This document shows positions 7,564 through 15,567 of a stretch of 18,637 nucleotides of DNA, piece by piece. The stretch comes from Chloroflexota bacterium (lineage in GTDB: Bacteria; Chloroflexota; Anaerolineae; J102). The stretch's first letter is position 1. Each line of letters starts with the position of its first letter. Where the stretch lies: positions 1 to 18,637 of the forward strand of contig PIVW01000054.1 of NCBI GenBank assembly GCA_003353825.1. Direction: 5' to 3'. The notes under the pieces were generated by a model. The model did no database searches. It was not told the origin of the DNA and saw only the letters and a program-made list of their open reading frames with translations. A program made the translations under genes and the position numbers.

Positions 7564-8865
7564 CTATGAACCCTGCGCAGGTAGTTGAATAACAACTGAC
7601 TGAAAAGCATCGGTGGCGCCGGTAGTCAACCAGTTGTAGCTACCTTTCGACGCCTGTTCAAGCAGTCGATAGCCGCTGGAAGCGCTATTGGACGCTTTAT
7701 TTGCCATGGTTGCCAGATAGGGACCCACTGGCTGTATAACGTTCATCCAAGCTGATAACTGATGCTCGACCGTATTCTTGACCACGGCCACATCCTCTTT
7801 GTCTAGACGTGCGCTGGTATTGGCGTCGATCTTGGCCAAGGGAATGGTGGCATTGACATCGATCTGTGCGTAACCGTTGTCAAGAACGTCATGGAAAGGG
7901 ACAAAAGCCTGTGCTTGCACATCACTCGAAAAAAGAAGGTTTGGTTGTAGGCTCGTGCTGGTGACACCGGTCATCAGCAAACCATCGGGATTGACAGACA
8001 CCAAGCCTTCGACGGCCAGAGGGGTTGCTTCGAATCCAAACCATTCGCCGAGTTTGCCTTCATCCACTGCAACACCGCCGCTCATCTGCAAAAACGTTTC
8101 ATCCATCTGTTTGCCGACAGAGCCGGAAACCTGTAGTGTGGCGTGCTGACCAATTGGTAGGACATCGAGGCCGAGGGGGAGTGCACCAGCGCTGAGTATA
8201 GGGCTCAGGAAGGTGAGTTCACCATTGTGGCTGAGATTCACACCACCCGAAACATAGAGCTGCGGCTCATGGGTATCCAGTACCAGGGTGGCATGTTGGC
8301 CGGGCGGAACGGACAGCTTGAAGTGCTGCTCATTCTGCTGGGCATCCATGGCAAAACCAGCGTCCAGTTCGAAGAATATGTAGGTGCGGTCAGGATTCAA
8401 GGGGATGTTCAGATCAGTCAGGTTTTCACCTCTGTCTATGCCCACATCGATGAGTGTAGGGCCATCGATGGCGATGTCATCAAACAGCTCCAGGTCGGGG
8501 AAGGGAACACGGGCAGTGCCACGGAGGGCTTCGACGTTGTTATCATCGTTGAGACCCAATGATAAATCTGCATCGACCATGTCGATATCTCCAACAGGCA
8601 AGCTGACACTGACGGAGTCGCTTATCTCAAAGCTTGTGCCGGCAGAAATGACGCCGAGTTGCTTCGGTAGGCTGAAGGAGATTCGCCCGCTTTCTGCGGC
8701 TTTATCTTCATCATTCAGGTCGATGGTGAGTGAGCAAACGCCATCTTTGCAGGCAACGCTATAGTCGTCGGTGATTTCTGCGGCGGATGCTGTTCGAGGG
8801 GCGAGGCCGACAAACAAGCCCAGGATTAGGGCTAAGGGAATGAGTGTTCGTGTTAAATGCTTCAT
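7564..8865 (-). CDS. Unrecognised secreted protein within the Bat operon
   Basis: I do not recognise a family. The product has 433 residues and a clear signal peptide (1-28, LAPRTASA then AEI). The mature part opens with a Cys39/Cys44 pair (VACKDGVCSL) followed by a region rich in short alternating strands, Gly, Asp and Asn, such as SLPVGDIDMVDADLSLGL and QLYVSGGVNLSHNGEL. It looks like a beta-sheet-rich or solenoid-like exported protein. No membrane helix, lipobox or cell-wall anchor is evident after the signal. A perfect GGAGGT ribosome site (8870-8875) precedes the ATG, so it should be well translated. It lies between batC and batD, where Bat operons normally carry no such gene, which suggests a surface partner or substrate of the system. 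Confidence 0.85.
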   Translation of the reverse strand: MKHLTRTLIPLALILGLFVGLAPRTASAAEITDDYSVACKDGVCSLTIDLNDEDKAAESGRISFSLPKQLGVISAGTSFEISDSVSVSLPVGDIDMVDADLSLGLNDDNNVEALRGTARVPFPDLELFDDIAIDGPTLIDVGIDRGENLTDLNIPLNPDRTYIFFELDAGFAMDAQQNEQHFKLSVPPGQHATLVLDTHEPQLYVSGGVNLSHNGELTFLSPILSAGALPLGLDVLPIGQHATLQVSGSVGKQMDETFLQMSGGVAVDEGKLGEWFGFEATPLAVEGLVSVNPDGLLMTGVTSTSLQPNLLFSSDVQAQAFVPFHDVLDNGYAQIDVNATIPLAKIDANTSARLDKEDVAVVKNTVEHQLSAWMNVIQPVGPYLATMANKASNSASSGYRLLEQASKGSYNWLTTGATDAFQSVVIQLPAQGS

Positions 8866-8919
8866 GTGTACCTCCGATGATCGAGTGTATATTCTACACC
8901 ACGTTTTTACTGGGCGTTC

Positions 8920-8975
8920 GTAGTAAGCGCTTTAGCGCTTCCGTTCCTTCAAAACAGCGCTAAAGCGCTTACTAC
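8920..8975. repeat. REP-like perfect palindromic repeat
   Basis: GTAGTAAGCGCTTTAGCGCT (8920-8939) is repeated as its exact 20-nt reverse complement at 8956-8975, with a 16-nt loop between. Each arm also contains two AGCGCT-type self-complementary units. It sits in the 122-nt gap between batC and the secreted-protein gene. The style resembles interspersed extragenic palindromes built on GCTTTAGC cores. It could fold into a very stable mRNA hairpin in the operon transcript. Confidence 0.75.
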
Positions 8976-8987
8976 AAACCAAATGTT

Positions 8988-9950
8988 TTACCAATCCTGT
9001 ACAGGAGGGCGGTTGGGGACGATCAGCATCATACCCAGGCGTTCTTGCAGGGTTTCGCCATCTTGAGCAATGGCTGCCAGCAGTTGCCGGGCTTGCTCTT
9101 CTGAGAGTCGTTCGCCCGGTGCAGGTGCATAGTTGGGTTGCGGCTCACCCTGTTGGGGCGCCCCATCTTGGGGCTGGCCTTGGCCTTGTTGCTGCTGTTC
9201 TTGATTCTGCTGATCTTGCGGTTGTTGGTCTTGGTTATCGCCCTCTTGCTGGTCCTGTTGGTCTTCGTTTTGCTGGGAAGGATCCTCGTTCTCAGACTGA
9301 TTTTCGTTCTCTTGCTCGTTCTGATCACCACCATTCTCTTTTTGTTCTTGTTGATCCTCGTTTTCCTGATCCTGCTCACTTTCGCCGTCCTGATCCTGAT
9401 CCTGCTGTTCTTGATCTTGATTCTGTTCCTGGTCTTCCTGTTGTTCCTCGTTTTGCTGCTCTTGTTGTTCCTGTTCTTGCTGCTGCTGTTGCAGAGCAAG
9501 CTCCAGATTGTATTTAGCGTCCAGATCGTCAGGGTCCTGTATCAGGGCTTTGGTATAAGCATCGATGGCCGAGTCCAGTTCCTGGCCGTTGTAGAAACTG
9601 TTGCCGAGATTGTAGTAGCCACTTTGAGTCAGTGCAGAGGCTATCTCGGTGGAGGCATCGGCCAGTATCAGGGCTTTTTCTAACGACTCTAACGCTGCGG
9701 CGTAGTCGCCCTGACGATAGAGTGTGCTGGCAGCATTGTAATAGGGCTCTGCCAACTGCGGATTTTCGAATTGTGCCTGTTCGTAGGCAGCCAGTGCCTC
9801 TTCGTATGCCTGTTCGGTATAAGCTTCATTGCCACTGTTGTTCAGCTTTTCGGCGGAGTTTCCGCAAGCTGTGAGGGCGAATAGGCTAAGGACGGCAATG
9901 AACAGCAGGATGATTACCTTGGTCAGGATTGTGGGTTTGGTTGATGTCAT
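8988..9950 (-). CDS. batC: BatC-like TPR lipoprotein with Gln/Glu/Asn-rich linker
   Basis: A protein of 320 residues. The signal peptide ends in a lipobox (FALTAC, Cys29), so it should be a lipid-anchored protein. Residues 34-152 hold about three TPR units (for example YYNAASTLYRQGDYAAAL and YYNLGNSFYNGQELDSAI). Residues 154-272 are almost only Gln, Glu, Asp and Asn. The C-terminal helix RLSEEQARQLLAAIAQDG (281-298) is the conserved end of BatC-type proteins. A GTG-initiated frame reaches 10001 and overlaps batB; the ATG at 9950 is preferred because the lipoprotein signal starts there, though its Shine-Dalgarno (GGAAA) is weak. TPR proteins of this operon are thought to scaffold the VWA proteins BatA and BatB. 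Confidence 0.88.
   Translation of the reverse strand: MTSTKPTILTKVIILLFIAVLSLFALTACGNSAEKLNNSGNEAYTEQAYEEALAAYEQAQFENPQLAEPYYNAASTLYRQGDYAAALESLEKALILADASTEIASALTQSGYYNLGNSFYNGQELDSAIDAYTKALIQDPDDLDAKYNLELALQQQQQEQEQQEQQNEEQQEDQEQNQDQEQQDQDQDGESEQDQENEDQQEQKENGGDQNEQENENQSENEDPSQQNEDQQDQQEGDNQDQQPQDQQNQEQQQQGQGQPQDGAPQQGEPQPNYAPAPGERLSEEQARQLLAAIAQDGETLQERLGMMLIVPNRPPVQDW
9135..9491 (-). repeat. Low-complexity CAA/CAG/GAA/GAT tract in batC
   Basis: About 357 nt encode a near-continuous Gln/Glu/Asp/Asn run (residues 154-272 of the BatC-like protein), highly acidic and surely disordered. The internal repetition favours replication slippage. It also opens false reading frames on both strands, including a Leu/Val-only frame on the plus strand. 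Confidence 0.85.
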
Positions 9951-9978
9951 GGTGTGATTTCCGTTCATGTCTGGCATG

Positions 9979-11049
9979 TTATGATGCGGAGGCCGTCTCA
10001 CTACTCTGGCTACGATTGAAGCGAAGTGACCCTATATTTTTTAGGCGATGGCTGAGGCGGTCGGGTATGAGTTCGGCGACGACCAGGGCGGCCAGCGCCA
10101 ACGCCAGGAAAATCTGGAATCGCTCGATTTGTCTTGTCTCGAAGCGGCTTTGTAGTTGAGCCCGTTGTAGAGTGTCGATCTCATCCAACAAGCTGTCCAA
10201 TTCCTGTCCACCGGCCGTCGCTCGGTAATAATGGCCCTTTCCGGTGTCGGCGATGGCCTGCAGGGTAGATTCGTCGAGTTGCGTGAGCACAACCTGGCCC
10301 TGCACATCGGTTTTGTAGCCGGCGAGCTGTCCATACTGGTTTAGTTCCGGGACGGGTTGACCTTCGGGTGTGCCGAAACCGATGGTGTAGATCAAGACAT
10401 CGCCGTCGGCCGCTTCCTGGGCGGCGACCAGGGGGTCGGTCTCAGCATCCTCGCCATCTGTCATGACGATGAGAACTTTCTGGCTGGAAAGCTCTGGATC
10501 AAAGCCTCGCATGGCCGTTCGGATAGCATCGCCGATCACAGTTCCCGGTCGAGAGATGATGTTGGGGCCTGCGCTGTCAAGATAATGGAGGGCGGTGTTG
10601 TAATCTGAGGTTAGCGGCACCTGCAGGAAACTGGCGCCAGAGAAGAGAACGAGACCGATCTCATCACCATCAAGACGCTCCATCAGATCGCCGATTTCCA
10701 GTTTGGCGCGATCCAGGCGGTTGGGCTTGATATCCTCGGCCAGCATGCTCTGCGAGACATCGAGGGCGACGATCACCTGTAAACCTTCCTGATCGATCTC
10801 ACGCACCTCATTACCCCACTGGGGGCGGGCGGCAGCGATCAAGAGAAGGGCGATTGCACCCAACCACAGGGCGGCTTGCCAGCGGCGACCCCGCCAATTG
10901 ATGTTAGCGCTGAGCCGTTGAATTAGGGCATGGTCGCCCAGTTTGGCGAGGGCTTGTTTATTGCGTTTGCCTGCCCACAGCAAGAAGAGGGCGACGGCCG
11001 GGAGTATCAATAATGCTAATAAAAGAACCTGTGGGTTCGCGAAATTCAT
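9979..11049 (-). CDS. batB: BatB, VWA-domain membrane protein
   Basis: A protein of 356 residues with two N-terminal membrane helices (about 7-26 and 57-74), the junction ARPQWG that marks Bat/aerotolerance VWA proteins, a von Willebrand factor A domain (about 90-290) and a C-terminal helix (311-328). The metal-ion-dependent adhesion site is intact: Asp97-x-Ser99-x-Ser101, Thr170 in SRPGTVIGDAI and Asp198 in MTDGED, so it can bind a divalent cation and probably a partner protein. The ATG is preceded by GAGAGG at about 6 nt. It lies 29 nt after batA and 28 nt before batC. The A/B assignment rests on order and on coupling to the TPR gene. Confidence 0.92.
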   Translation of the reverse strand: MNFANPQVLLLALLILPAVALFLLWAGKRNKQALAKLGDHALIQRLSANINWRGRRWQAALWLGAIALLLIAAARPQWGNEVREIDQEGLQVIVALDVSQSMLAEDIKPNRLDRAKLEIGDLMERLDGDEIGLVLFSGASFLQVPLTSDYNTALHYLDSAGPNIISRPGTVIGDAIRTAMRGFDPELSSQKVLIVMTDGEDAETDPLVAAQEAADGDVLIYTIGFGTPEGQPVPELNQYGQLAGYKTDVQGQVVLTQLDESTLQAIADTGKGHYYRATAGGQELDSLLDEIDTLQRAQLQSRFETRQIERFQIFLALALAALVVAELIPDRLSHRLKNIGSLRFNRSQSSETASAS

Positions 11050-11078
11050 AATAACCTCTCGATAGACAAGGAATGGCC

Positions 11079-12086
11079 TTAAGGGATTTTACGGAAAACT
11101 GTTTTACGTAGGGCCAACTCCAACAACAAGATGGCAAGAGCGGGGATCAGGAACCAGGCCATGAGTTCGAAATACTGGTTGTAAACCTGCACTTCCACCT
11201 TTGATTTCTCCAGCTCATTGATCTCGTCGTAGATCGCTTTCAACCCTTGGGTGTCTTCGGCTCGGTAGTATTTGCCACCGCTGATATCGGCTACCTGTTG
11301 TAGTGTGGCCTCATCAATCTCGCTTTCGATGTAGCTGATCCGCTCTCGGCCAAACAGGTCTGTGCTGGGATAAGGCACCTGGCCCGGCCGGCCGGCGCCG
11401 ACGGTATAAACTTTGATACCAAGCGCTTTGGCAGCTTCTGCCGCCGTCAAGGGGTCGATCTGTCCGGCATTGTTGACACCATCGGTGAGTAAGATGACGA
11501 CCTTGCTCTCGGCGTCGCTGTTGGTGAGCATGTTGGCGGCATTGGCGATGCCCAGCCCGATGGCAGTACCGTCGTCAAGACCGAGGTCGGTGGCCAATTC
11601 CACCTGGCCGAGTGAACGACGCACCATGTTGTGGTCGAGCGTTAGCGGACTCTGGGCAAAAGCTTCGTTAGAGAAAATGACCATACCGATTTTGTCGTAG
11701 GGGCGATTGGAGATAAATTCATCGATCACGGCTTTAGAAGCCTGCAAACGGTTATCTGGCTGGAAATCCAACGAGGCCATGCTGCCAGAGATATCCAACG
11801 CCAGGGCGATCTCCACACCCTCGCCACTGATGGTTTCGCGACCCTGCACCATCTGTGGGCGGGCGAGGGCGATAACGATCAAGGCGATGGCGACTAGGCG
11901 CAAGGCTGTGGTTAGGGGGCGCCAGGTGATGCGCCAGGTACGAGGCAGGTCACGGGCAAAGCTGGTGGCAGTGTGCCGGATGGCTGCAGGCCGTGAGCGT
12001 CGCCTGTTGCTAAAGTGGTAGACTGCGAGCAACGGGAGGATGATCAGCAGGCTAAGAATGAGGGGGGATGCAAATTGGAAGCTCAT
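11079..12086 (-). CDS. batA: BatA, VWA-domain membrane protein
   Basis: A protein of 335 residues in the same layout as BatB: helices at about 7-25 and 60-76, ALARPQ junction, VWA domain (about 90-295) and C-terminal helix (308-326). The MIDAS is complete, with Asp98-x-Ser100-x-Ser102 (DISGSM), Thr174 in DGTAIG and Asp202 in TDGVNN. The ATG overlaps the stop of the upstream gene by 4 nt (ATGA), with GGAGG at 12094-12098 inside that gene, which indicates translational coupling. In studied bacteria BatA and BatB are membrane complex components linked to stress or aerotolerance phenotypes and are thought to be acted on by MoxR-type ATPases. The substrate here is unknown. Confidence 0.93.
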   Translation of the reverse strand: MSFQFASPLILSLLIILPLLAVYHFSNRRRSRPAAIRHTATSFARDLPRTWRITWRPLTTALRLVAIALIVIALARPQMVQGRETISGEGVEIALALDISGSMASLDFQPDNRLQASKAVIDEFISNRPYDKIGMVIFSNEAFAQSPLTLDHNMVRRSLGQVELATDLGLDDGTAIGLGIANAANMLTNSDAESKVVILLTDGVNNAGQIDPLTAAEAAKALGIKVYTVGAGRPGQVPYPSTDLFGRERISYIESEIDEATLQQVADISGGKYYRAEDTQGLKAIYDEINELEKSKVEVQVYNQYFELMAWFLIPALAILLLELALRKTVFRKIP

Positions 12087-13075
12087 GCACGCACCTCCGC
12101 CGGGCGCTTGGAGAACAGGGTGGGGCCAGAAGTAGTATCTTCGGGCGCCTGTTGTGGTTCAGGATCAGGTTTGGTTCGTTCGATGAGTGCGTTTGCCTGG
12201 GCTACCAGATGATGGGCGCTGTCGACATCGGGCGTAAAGGTCGAAAACTTGACGATATCGCTTTTATTCAGGAAGTCGAGGAACAGTTTGGCCACACCCT
12301 CAGGAATGTCCTTCTGTTTGAACGAGGCTCTGATTTCGGCGGTCGTGCGCTCGACAACCGGCACCTCGTAAGTGGCTTCCATGTAGGTACGGATGCAGGT
12401 CGAGACCAGCGTGTAGTGCTCCTTGAATCGGCCCTGTGGTGGCAACTGCAAGCCGGTGATGCGATCCAGCTCATCGAAAGCACGTTCATGCGCAAGGCGA
12501 TTGTCGATTGCCTCCTGTTTGCTCTTGCGCAGCCACAGAACCAGGGCTGCGATGAGCGAAATTGCGGTAACCAGGCCAACCAGCATGTAGGGCCACAAGG
12601 CTGTCAGGTTCATCTCGAACTGTGGCTTGATGTCGCGTAACTCGGCATCTCCTTCAACTAGAACCGATGCAATGTCCAGTGTGGCAGGGATAACGGTGAT
12701 CTCGTTTAGATTGCCGGCCCCATCGGTGAGACTCAAAGTAAGGGGAGGCGTCGAAAATGTGCCGGGAGTAAAGATGCGGGCATCGAATTGGATGGAGGTC
12801 GTTTCCGTGCCGGCGGAATTGGCAACCGTGACCGGCGCCGACTGCTCCTGGATATTGAGTGCATTCCAGGCTTCATCTAGCTCAGGCACGATGACATGAT
12901 ACCCGGGCGGATGGTTTATCTCAAGGGTTAGGGCGATAGGATCCCCAACGGTCCATTCACCATCAGGAATCACAAAGGCTGCCTCGATCGGCTCGGAGGC
13001 AATAACCGAGAGGGGAGCGACAGCAAAAAGGGTAATGACGAATAGTAGAGGTAGGATGATGCGGAGTCGGTTCAT
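12083..13075 (-). CDS. BatD/DUF4381-like membrane protein
   Basis: A protein of 330 residues with a signal peptide (1-27), a beta-sandwich-like outer region (28-155), one membrane helix (about 160-182) and a cytoplasmic helical domain (190-300). That domain has the pattern FKEHYTLVSTCIRTYMEA, then ERTTAEI, then LNKSDIVKFSTF, typical of the short protein between DUF58 and batA in MoxR operons. It has the same plan as the larger BatD but is shorter, so the operon holds two such proteins. A TTG extension to 13087 is possible, but its AGGA motif abuts that codon, so the ATG at 13075 is preferred. It overlaps batA by 4 nt. The function is unknown; it probably links the VWA proteins to cytoplasmic partners. 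Confidence 0.85.
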   Translation of the reverse strand: MNRLRIILPLLFVITLFAVAPLSVIASEPIEAAFVIPDGEWTVGDPIALTLEINHPPGYHVIVPELDEAWNALNIQEQSAPVTVANSAGTETTSIQFDARIFTPGTFSTPPLTLSLTDGAGNLNEITVIPATLDIASVLVEGDAELRDIKPQFEMNLTALWPYMLVGLVTAISLIAALVLWLRKSKQEAIDNRLAHERAFDELDRITGLQLPPQGRFKEHYTLVSTCIRTYMEATYEVPVVERTTAEIRASFKQKDIPEGVAKLFLDFLNKSDIVKFSTFTPDVDSAHHLVAQANALIERTKPDPEPQQAPEDTTSGPTLFSKRPAEVRA

Positions 13076-13101
13076 ATCAGTCTTCAATCCTAAAGAATTG
13101 G

Positions 13102-13989
13102 TCAGCGCCTGATCCGTTTAGCGCGTTCTTGGAAAAACTTGGTGAGCGGGGCAGTATAATCTTCATTCGTACTGAGTGTGATATGGTCGACCCCAGACTG
13201 GCGGAACGAGGCGATCTTGGCCGCTTCTAGTTGTTCCATACGCATGCGAAAGGCTTTCTGCCAGGCTTTGCTGTGCGTATCAACCCAGAGTATCTCATCG
13301 GTTTCCGGGTCTTCGAGTGTCAGCAATCCCACTTCACTGATGTCGGTCTCGAGCGGGTCATTCAGATCGACAGCGATGACATCGTGGCGCCTGTTCGTGA
13401 TGGTGAGTTCCTTGTGGTAGCCTTGCGGATCGGCCATAAAGTCTGATACCAGGAAAATAATGCTGCGGCGTTTGAGAATCTGATTGACTCTGTCAAGCAC
13501 CATCTTGAGGTCGGTACCCCGGTGCTTGGGTTCGAAGACGAGCAATTCGCGGATGAGGCGAAGTACATGATTTCGGCCTTTGCGAGGTGGTATAAAGAGT
13601 TCTATCTGGTCGGTGAAGATCAGTAACCCGACTTTGTCGTTGTTGGTTGTGGCGGCGAAAGAGAGCACGGCGGTGAGTTCAGCTGCCAGTTCACGTTTGA
13701 AACGGTTGATCGAGCCGAAATTTTCTGAGCCGCTGGCGTCGACGACCAACATCACGGTGAGTTCTCGTTCCTCGACGTAGCGCTTTACGTGAGGTTCGCC
13801 TGTACGGGCTGTGACATTCCAGTCGATGGTTCGGATTTCATCGCCATACTGGTAGGGGCGTACTTCGTCGAATTCCATGCCCCGCCCCTTGAAGATGGAG
13901 TGGTATTCGCCGGCAAAGCTGTCGTTGACCAGGCGTTTTGTCCGTATCTCGATGCGGCGTATTTTATTGATCAAGTCTGTCGAGAGCAT
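13102..13989 (-). CDS. DUF58 domain protein (MoxR-associated)
   Basis: A protein of 295 residues with the DUF58 signature VRPYQYGDEIRTIDWNVTAR (43-62), followed by a VWA-like fold whose metal site Asp84-x-Ser86-x-Ser88 (DASGS) is kept. There is no membrane helix or signal peptide, so it is cytoplasmic. A TTG-initiated frame extends to 14058, but the ATG at 13989 begins the conserved region. The ribosome site is weak (GAGA). DUF58 proteins nearly always follow moxR and are considered MoxR partners or substrates; the mechanism is not established. The gap to moxR is 229 nt, larger than elsewhere in the operon, so a separate promoter is possible, though I see no convincing one. Confidence 0.94.
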   Translation of the reverse strand: MLSTDLINKIRRIEIRTKRLVNDSFAGEYHSIFKGRGMEFDEVRPYQYGDEIRTIDWNVTARTGEPHVKRYVEERELTVMLVVDASGSENFGSINRFKRELAAELTAVLSFAATTNNDKVGLLIFTDQIELFIPPRKGRNHVLRLIRELLVFEPKHRGTDLKMVLDRVNQILKRRSIIFLVSDFMADPQGYHKELTITNRRHDVIAVDLNDPLETDISEVGLLTLEDPETDEILWVDTHSKAWQKAFRMRMEQLEAAKIASFRQSGVDHITLSTNEDYTAPLTKFFQERAKRIRR

Positions 13990-14218
13990 AGGGTTATCTC
14001 GGGGGCTTGTGGTGGTCCTTAGGTAGGAGAGCAGAGGCGTTGGGCGCCTAGGATTCAAAACTCAATAACATGTGGAACTCTATCCTCCTGTTGCAGGATT
14101 TTATTCTGTAAGTCATTTTGTTCTAAGCCCGTTGTGAGAGGAGGTCCAGGCGTGTTGTTTTTTTAGTTGTAGGGTAAAGATGTGCGCCCAACGCCAAATG
14201 CACGAGAGGTGGCGCCGT
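13990..14218. other. moxR-DUF58 intergenic gap
   Basis: This is a 229-nt gap between co-oriented genes. I see no conserved RNA, repeat or convincing promoter. One short 5-bp hairpin (ATCCT/AGGAT near 14085-14105) is followed by T-rich sequence on the plus strand, the wrong strand for these genes. Confidence 0.3.
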
Positions 14219-15223
14219 TTAGGGGACGTCGGTGTGGTCGAGAATGCGCCGTACGATATGGTCGCTACTGATATTCTCGGCCTCGGCCTCATAGGTGGTG
14301 ATCAGGCGATGGCGGAGGACGTCCGGGGCGATCTGCTTGATGTCTTCGGGAGTGACAAAACCACGGCCTCTGAGGAAGGCATGTGCTTTCGCTGCCGAAA
14401 TCAAATTGATACTGGCACGGGGTGATGCGCCGAAGGCAATCAGGTTATTCAGATCGCTAAGCCCATTGTTGCCGGGATGGCGGGTGGCAATGACCAGATC
14501 GAGCACATAATCTTTGATCTTGTTGTCAACGTAGATCTGGCGTACCAACTCGCGGGCGTGAAGGAGATCGGCTGGGGAAACAACGGGGCGGATGGTGGGA
14601 AGCGTGGCACCGGTCATGCGGTCGATGACGATGCGTTCTTCCGAGCGGCTTGGGTAATCGACTTTGACTTTGAGCATGAAGCGGTCGACTTGCGCTTCGG
14701 GTAAGGGGTAGGTTCCTTCTTGTTCGATAGGGTTCTGCGTGGCCATGACCATGAACAGATCGCCCATTTTGTAGGTAGTATCGCCAATTGTGACCTGGCG
14801 TTCCTGCATCGCTTCCAACAGGGCGCTCTGTACTTTTGCCTGGGCCCGGTTGATCTCATCGGCCAGTACCAGATTGGCGAAGATAGGGCCCTGATGTACG
14901 CTGAACTCGGCTGTGCGAGGGTTGTATATCTGGGTGCCCACCAGGTCAGCGGGCAACAGATCCGGGGTGAACTGAATGCGGGCGAAATCGCCGTTGATAG
15001 CTTCGGATACGGTTTTGATCAACAATGTCTTTGCCAGGCCGGGCACACCTTCAAGGAGAATGTGGCCGTCGGCCAGGAGCGCGATCAGAACTCGATCAAC
15101 CAGGGCTGTCTGGCCGACCATGACCTTGTTGATCTCGTTGACGAGGTCGGTGAGGAAGGTCGCTTCCTGGCGAACCTGCGTGTTGATCTCACGGATGCTG
15201 GGCTCGGGCATGGTAATTGTCAT
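14219..15223 (-). CDS. moxR: MoxR-family AAA+ ATPase
   Basis: An ATPase of 334 residues, normal for MoxR. Walker A is GVPGLAKT (59-66, Lys65), Walker B is LVLADE (118-123, Asp122/Glu123), sensor 1 is in ATQNP (161-165), and a conserved VDRF block lies at 179-182. The C-terminal lid (about 255-334) holds the GASPRASINL helix. MoxR proteins are hexameric chaperone-like ATPases thought to mature or insert metal into VWA-domain partners, here DUF58, BatA and BatB. AAGGAG at 15234-15239 lies 10 nt before the ATG. It is the first gene of the minus-strand block, so the operon promoter should lie in the divergent region upstream. Confidence 0.96.
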   Translation of the reverse strand: MTITMPEPSIREINTQVRQEATFLTDLVNEINKVMVGQTALVDRVLIALLADGHILLEGVPGLAKTLLIKTVSEAINGDFARIQFTPDLLPADLVGTQIYNPRTAEFSVHQGPIFANLVLADEINRAQAKVQSALLEAMQERQVTIGDTTYKMGDLFMVMATQNPIEQEGTYPLPEAQVDRFMLKVKVDYPSRSEERIVIDRMTGATLPTIRPVVSPADLLHARELVRQIYVDNKIKDYVLDLVIATRHPGNNGLSDLNNLIAFGASPRASINLISAAKAHAFLRGRGFVTPEDIKQIAPDVLRHRLITTYEAEAENISSDHIVRRILDHTDVP

Positions 15224-15354
15224 GAATTTAAATCTCCTTGCTCAGGGGATTGGTTATGTGGTTTCTTGCACCACTTCTGTTGGCTGTTAAGAATCGCTGC
15301 CCCTAACCTAGCAGATTCAGATGCCCCTTGCCTTTAAACCCAGCTTGTCGTTAT

Positions 15355-15371
15355 CTTAAGCGAAACTTAAG
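15355..15371. promoter_or_regulatory. Twin CTTAAG motif, 11-bp spacing
   Basis: CTTAAG occurs at 15355-15360 and 15366-15371 with CGAAA between. This reads as an 11-bp-period direct repeat or as one interrupted palindrome. It lies about 130 nt upstream of moxR. The period suits a winged-helix response-regulator dimer site; this is inference. Confidence 0.35.
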
Positions 15372-15551
15372 AGGTTGCTTTGATGGCGTTCTGTGTTGAC
15401 CACTCATGACTGTTCAGGTGTCATTGCAGCATACCAGGGAGCGCAATCGCACTCATGCGTGATGTACAATGCAAAAACTAAACCATTCGGCTCACGACCT
15501 TCGGCCACCGCTCAGGACGGGGTCTGAACGCATGTGAGGGATCTCACGCAG

Positions 15552-15567
15552 CTTGAGTGCACTCAAG
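15552..15567. promoter_or_regulatory. 16-bp perfect palindrome
   Basis: CTTGAGTGCACTCAAG is fully self-complementary without a spacer. It is the form of a binding site for a two-fold symmetric regulator such as an Lrp- or TetR-type protein. No binding evidence exists, and its distance to either start codon is over 230 nt. Confidence 0.4.

Noticed and set aside
9138..9683. 181-codon Leu/Val-rich frame on the plus strand
   Set aside because: It is the antisense shadow of the Gln/Glu/Asn tract of batC; its composition is fully explained by the complement of CAG/GAA/GAT repeats.
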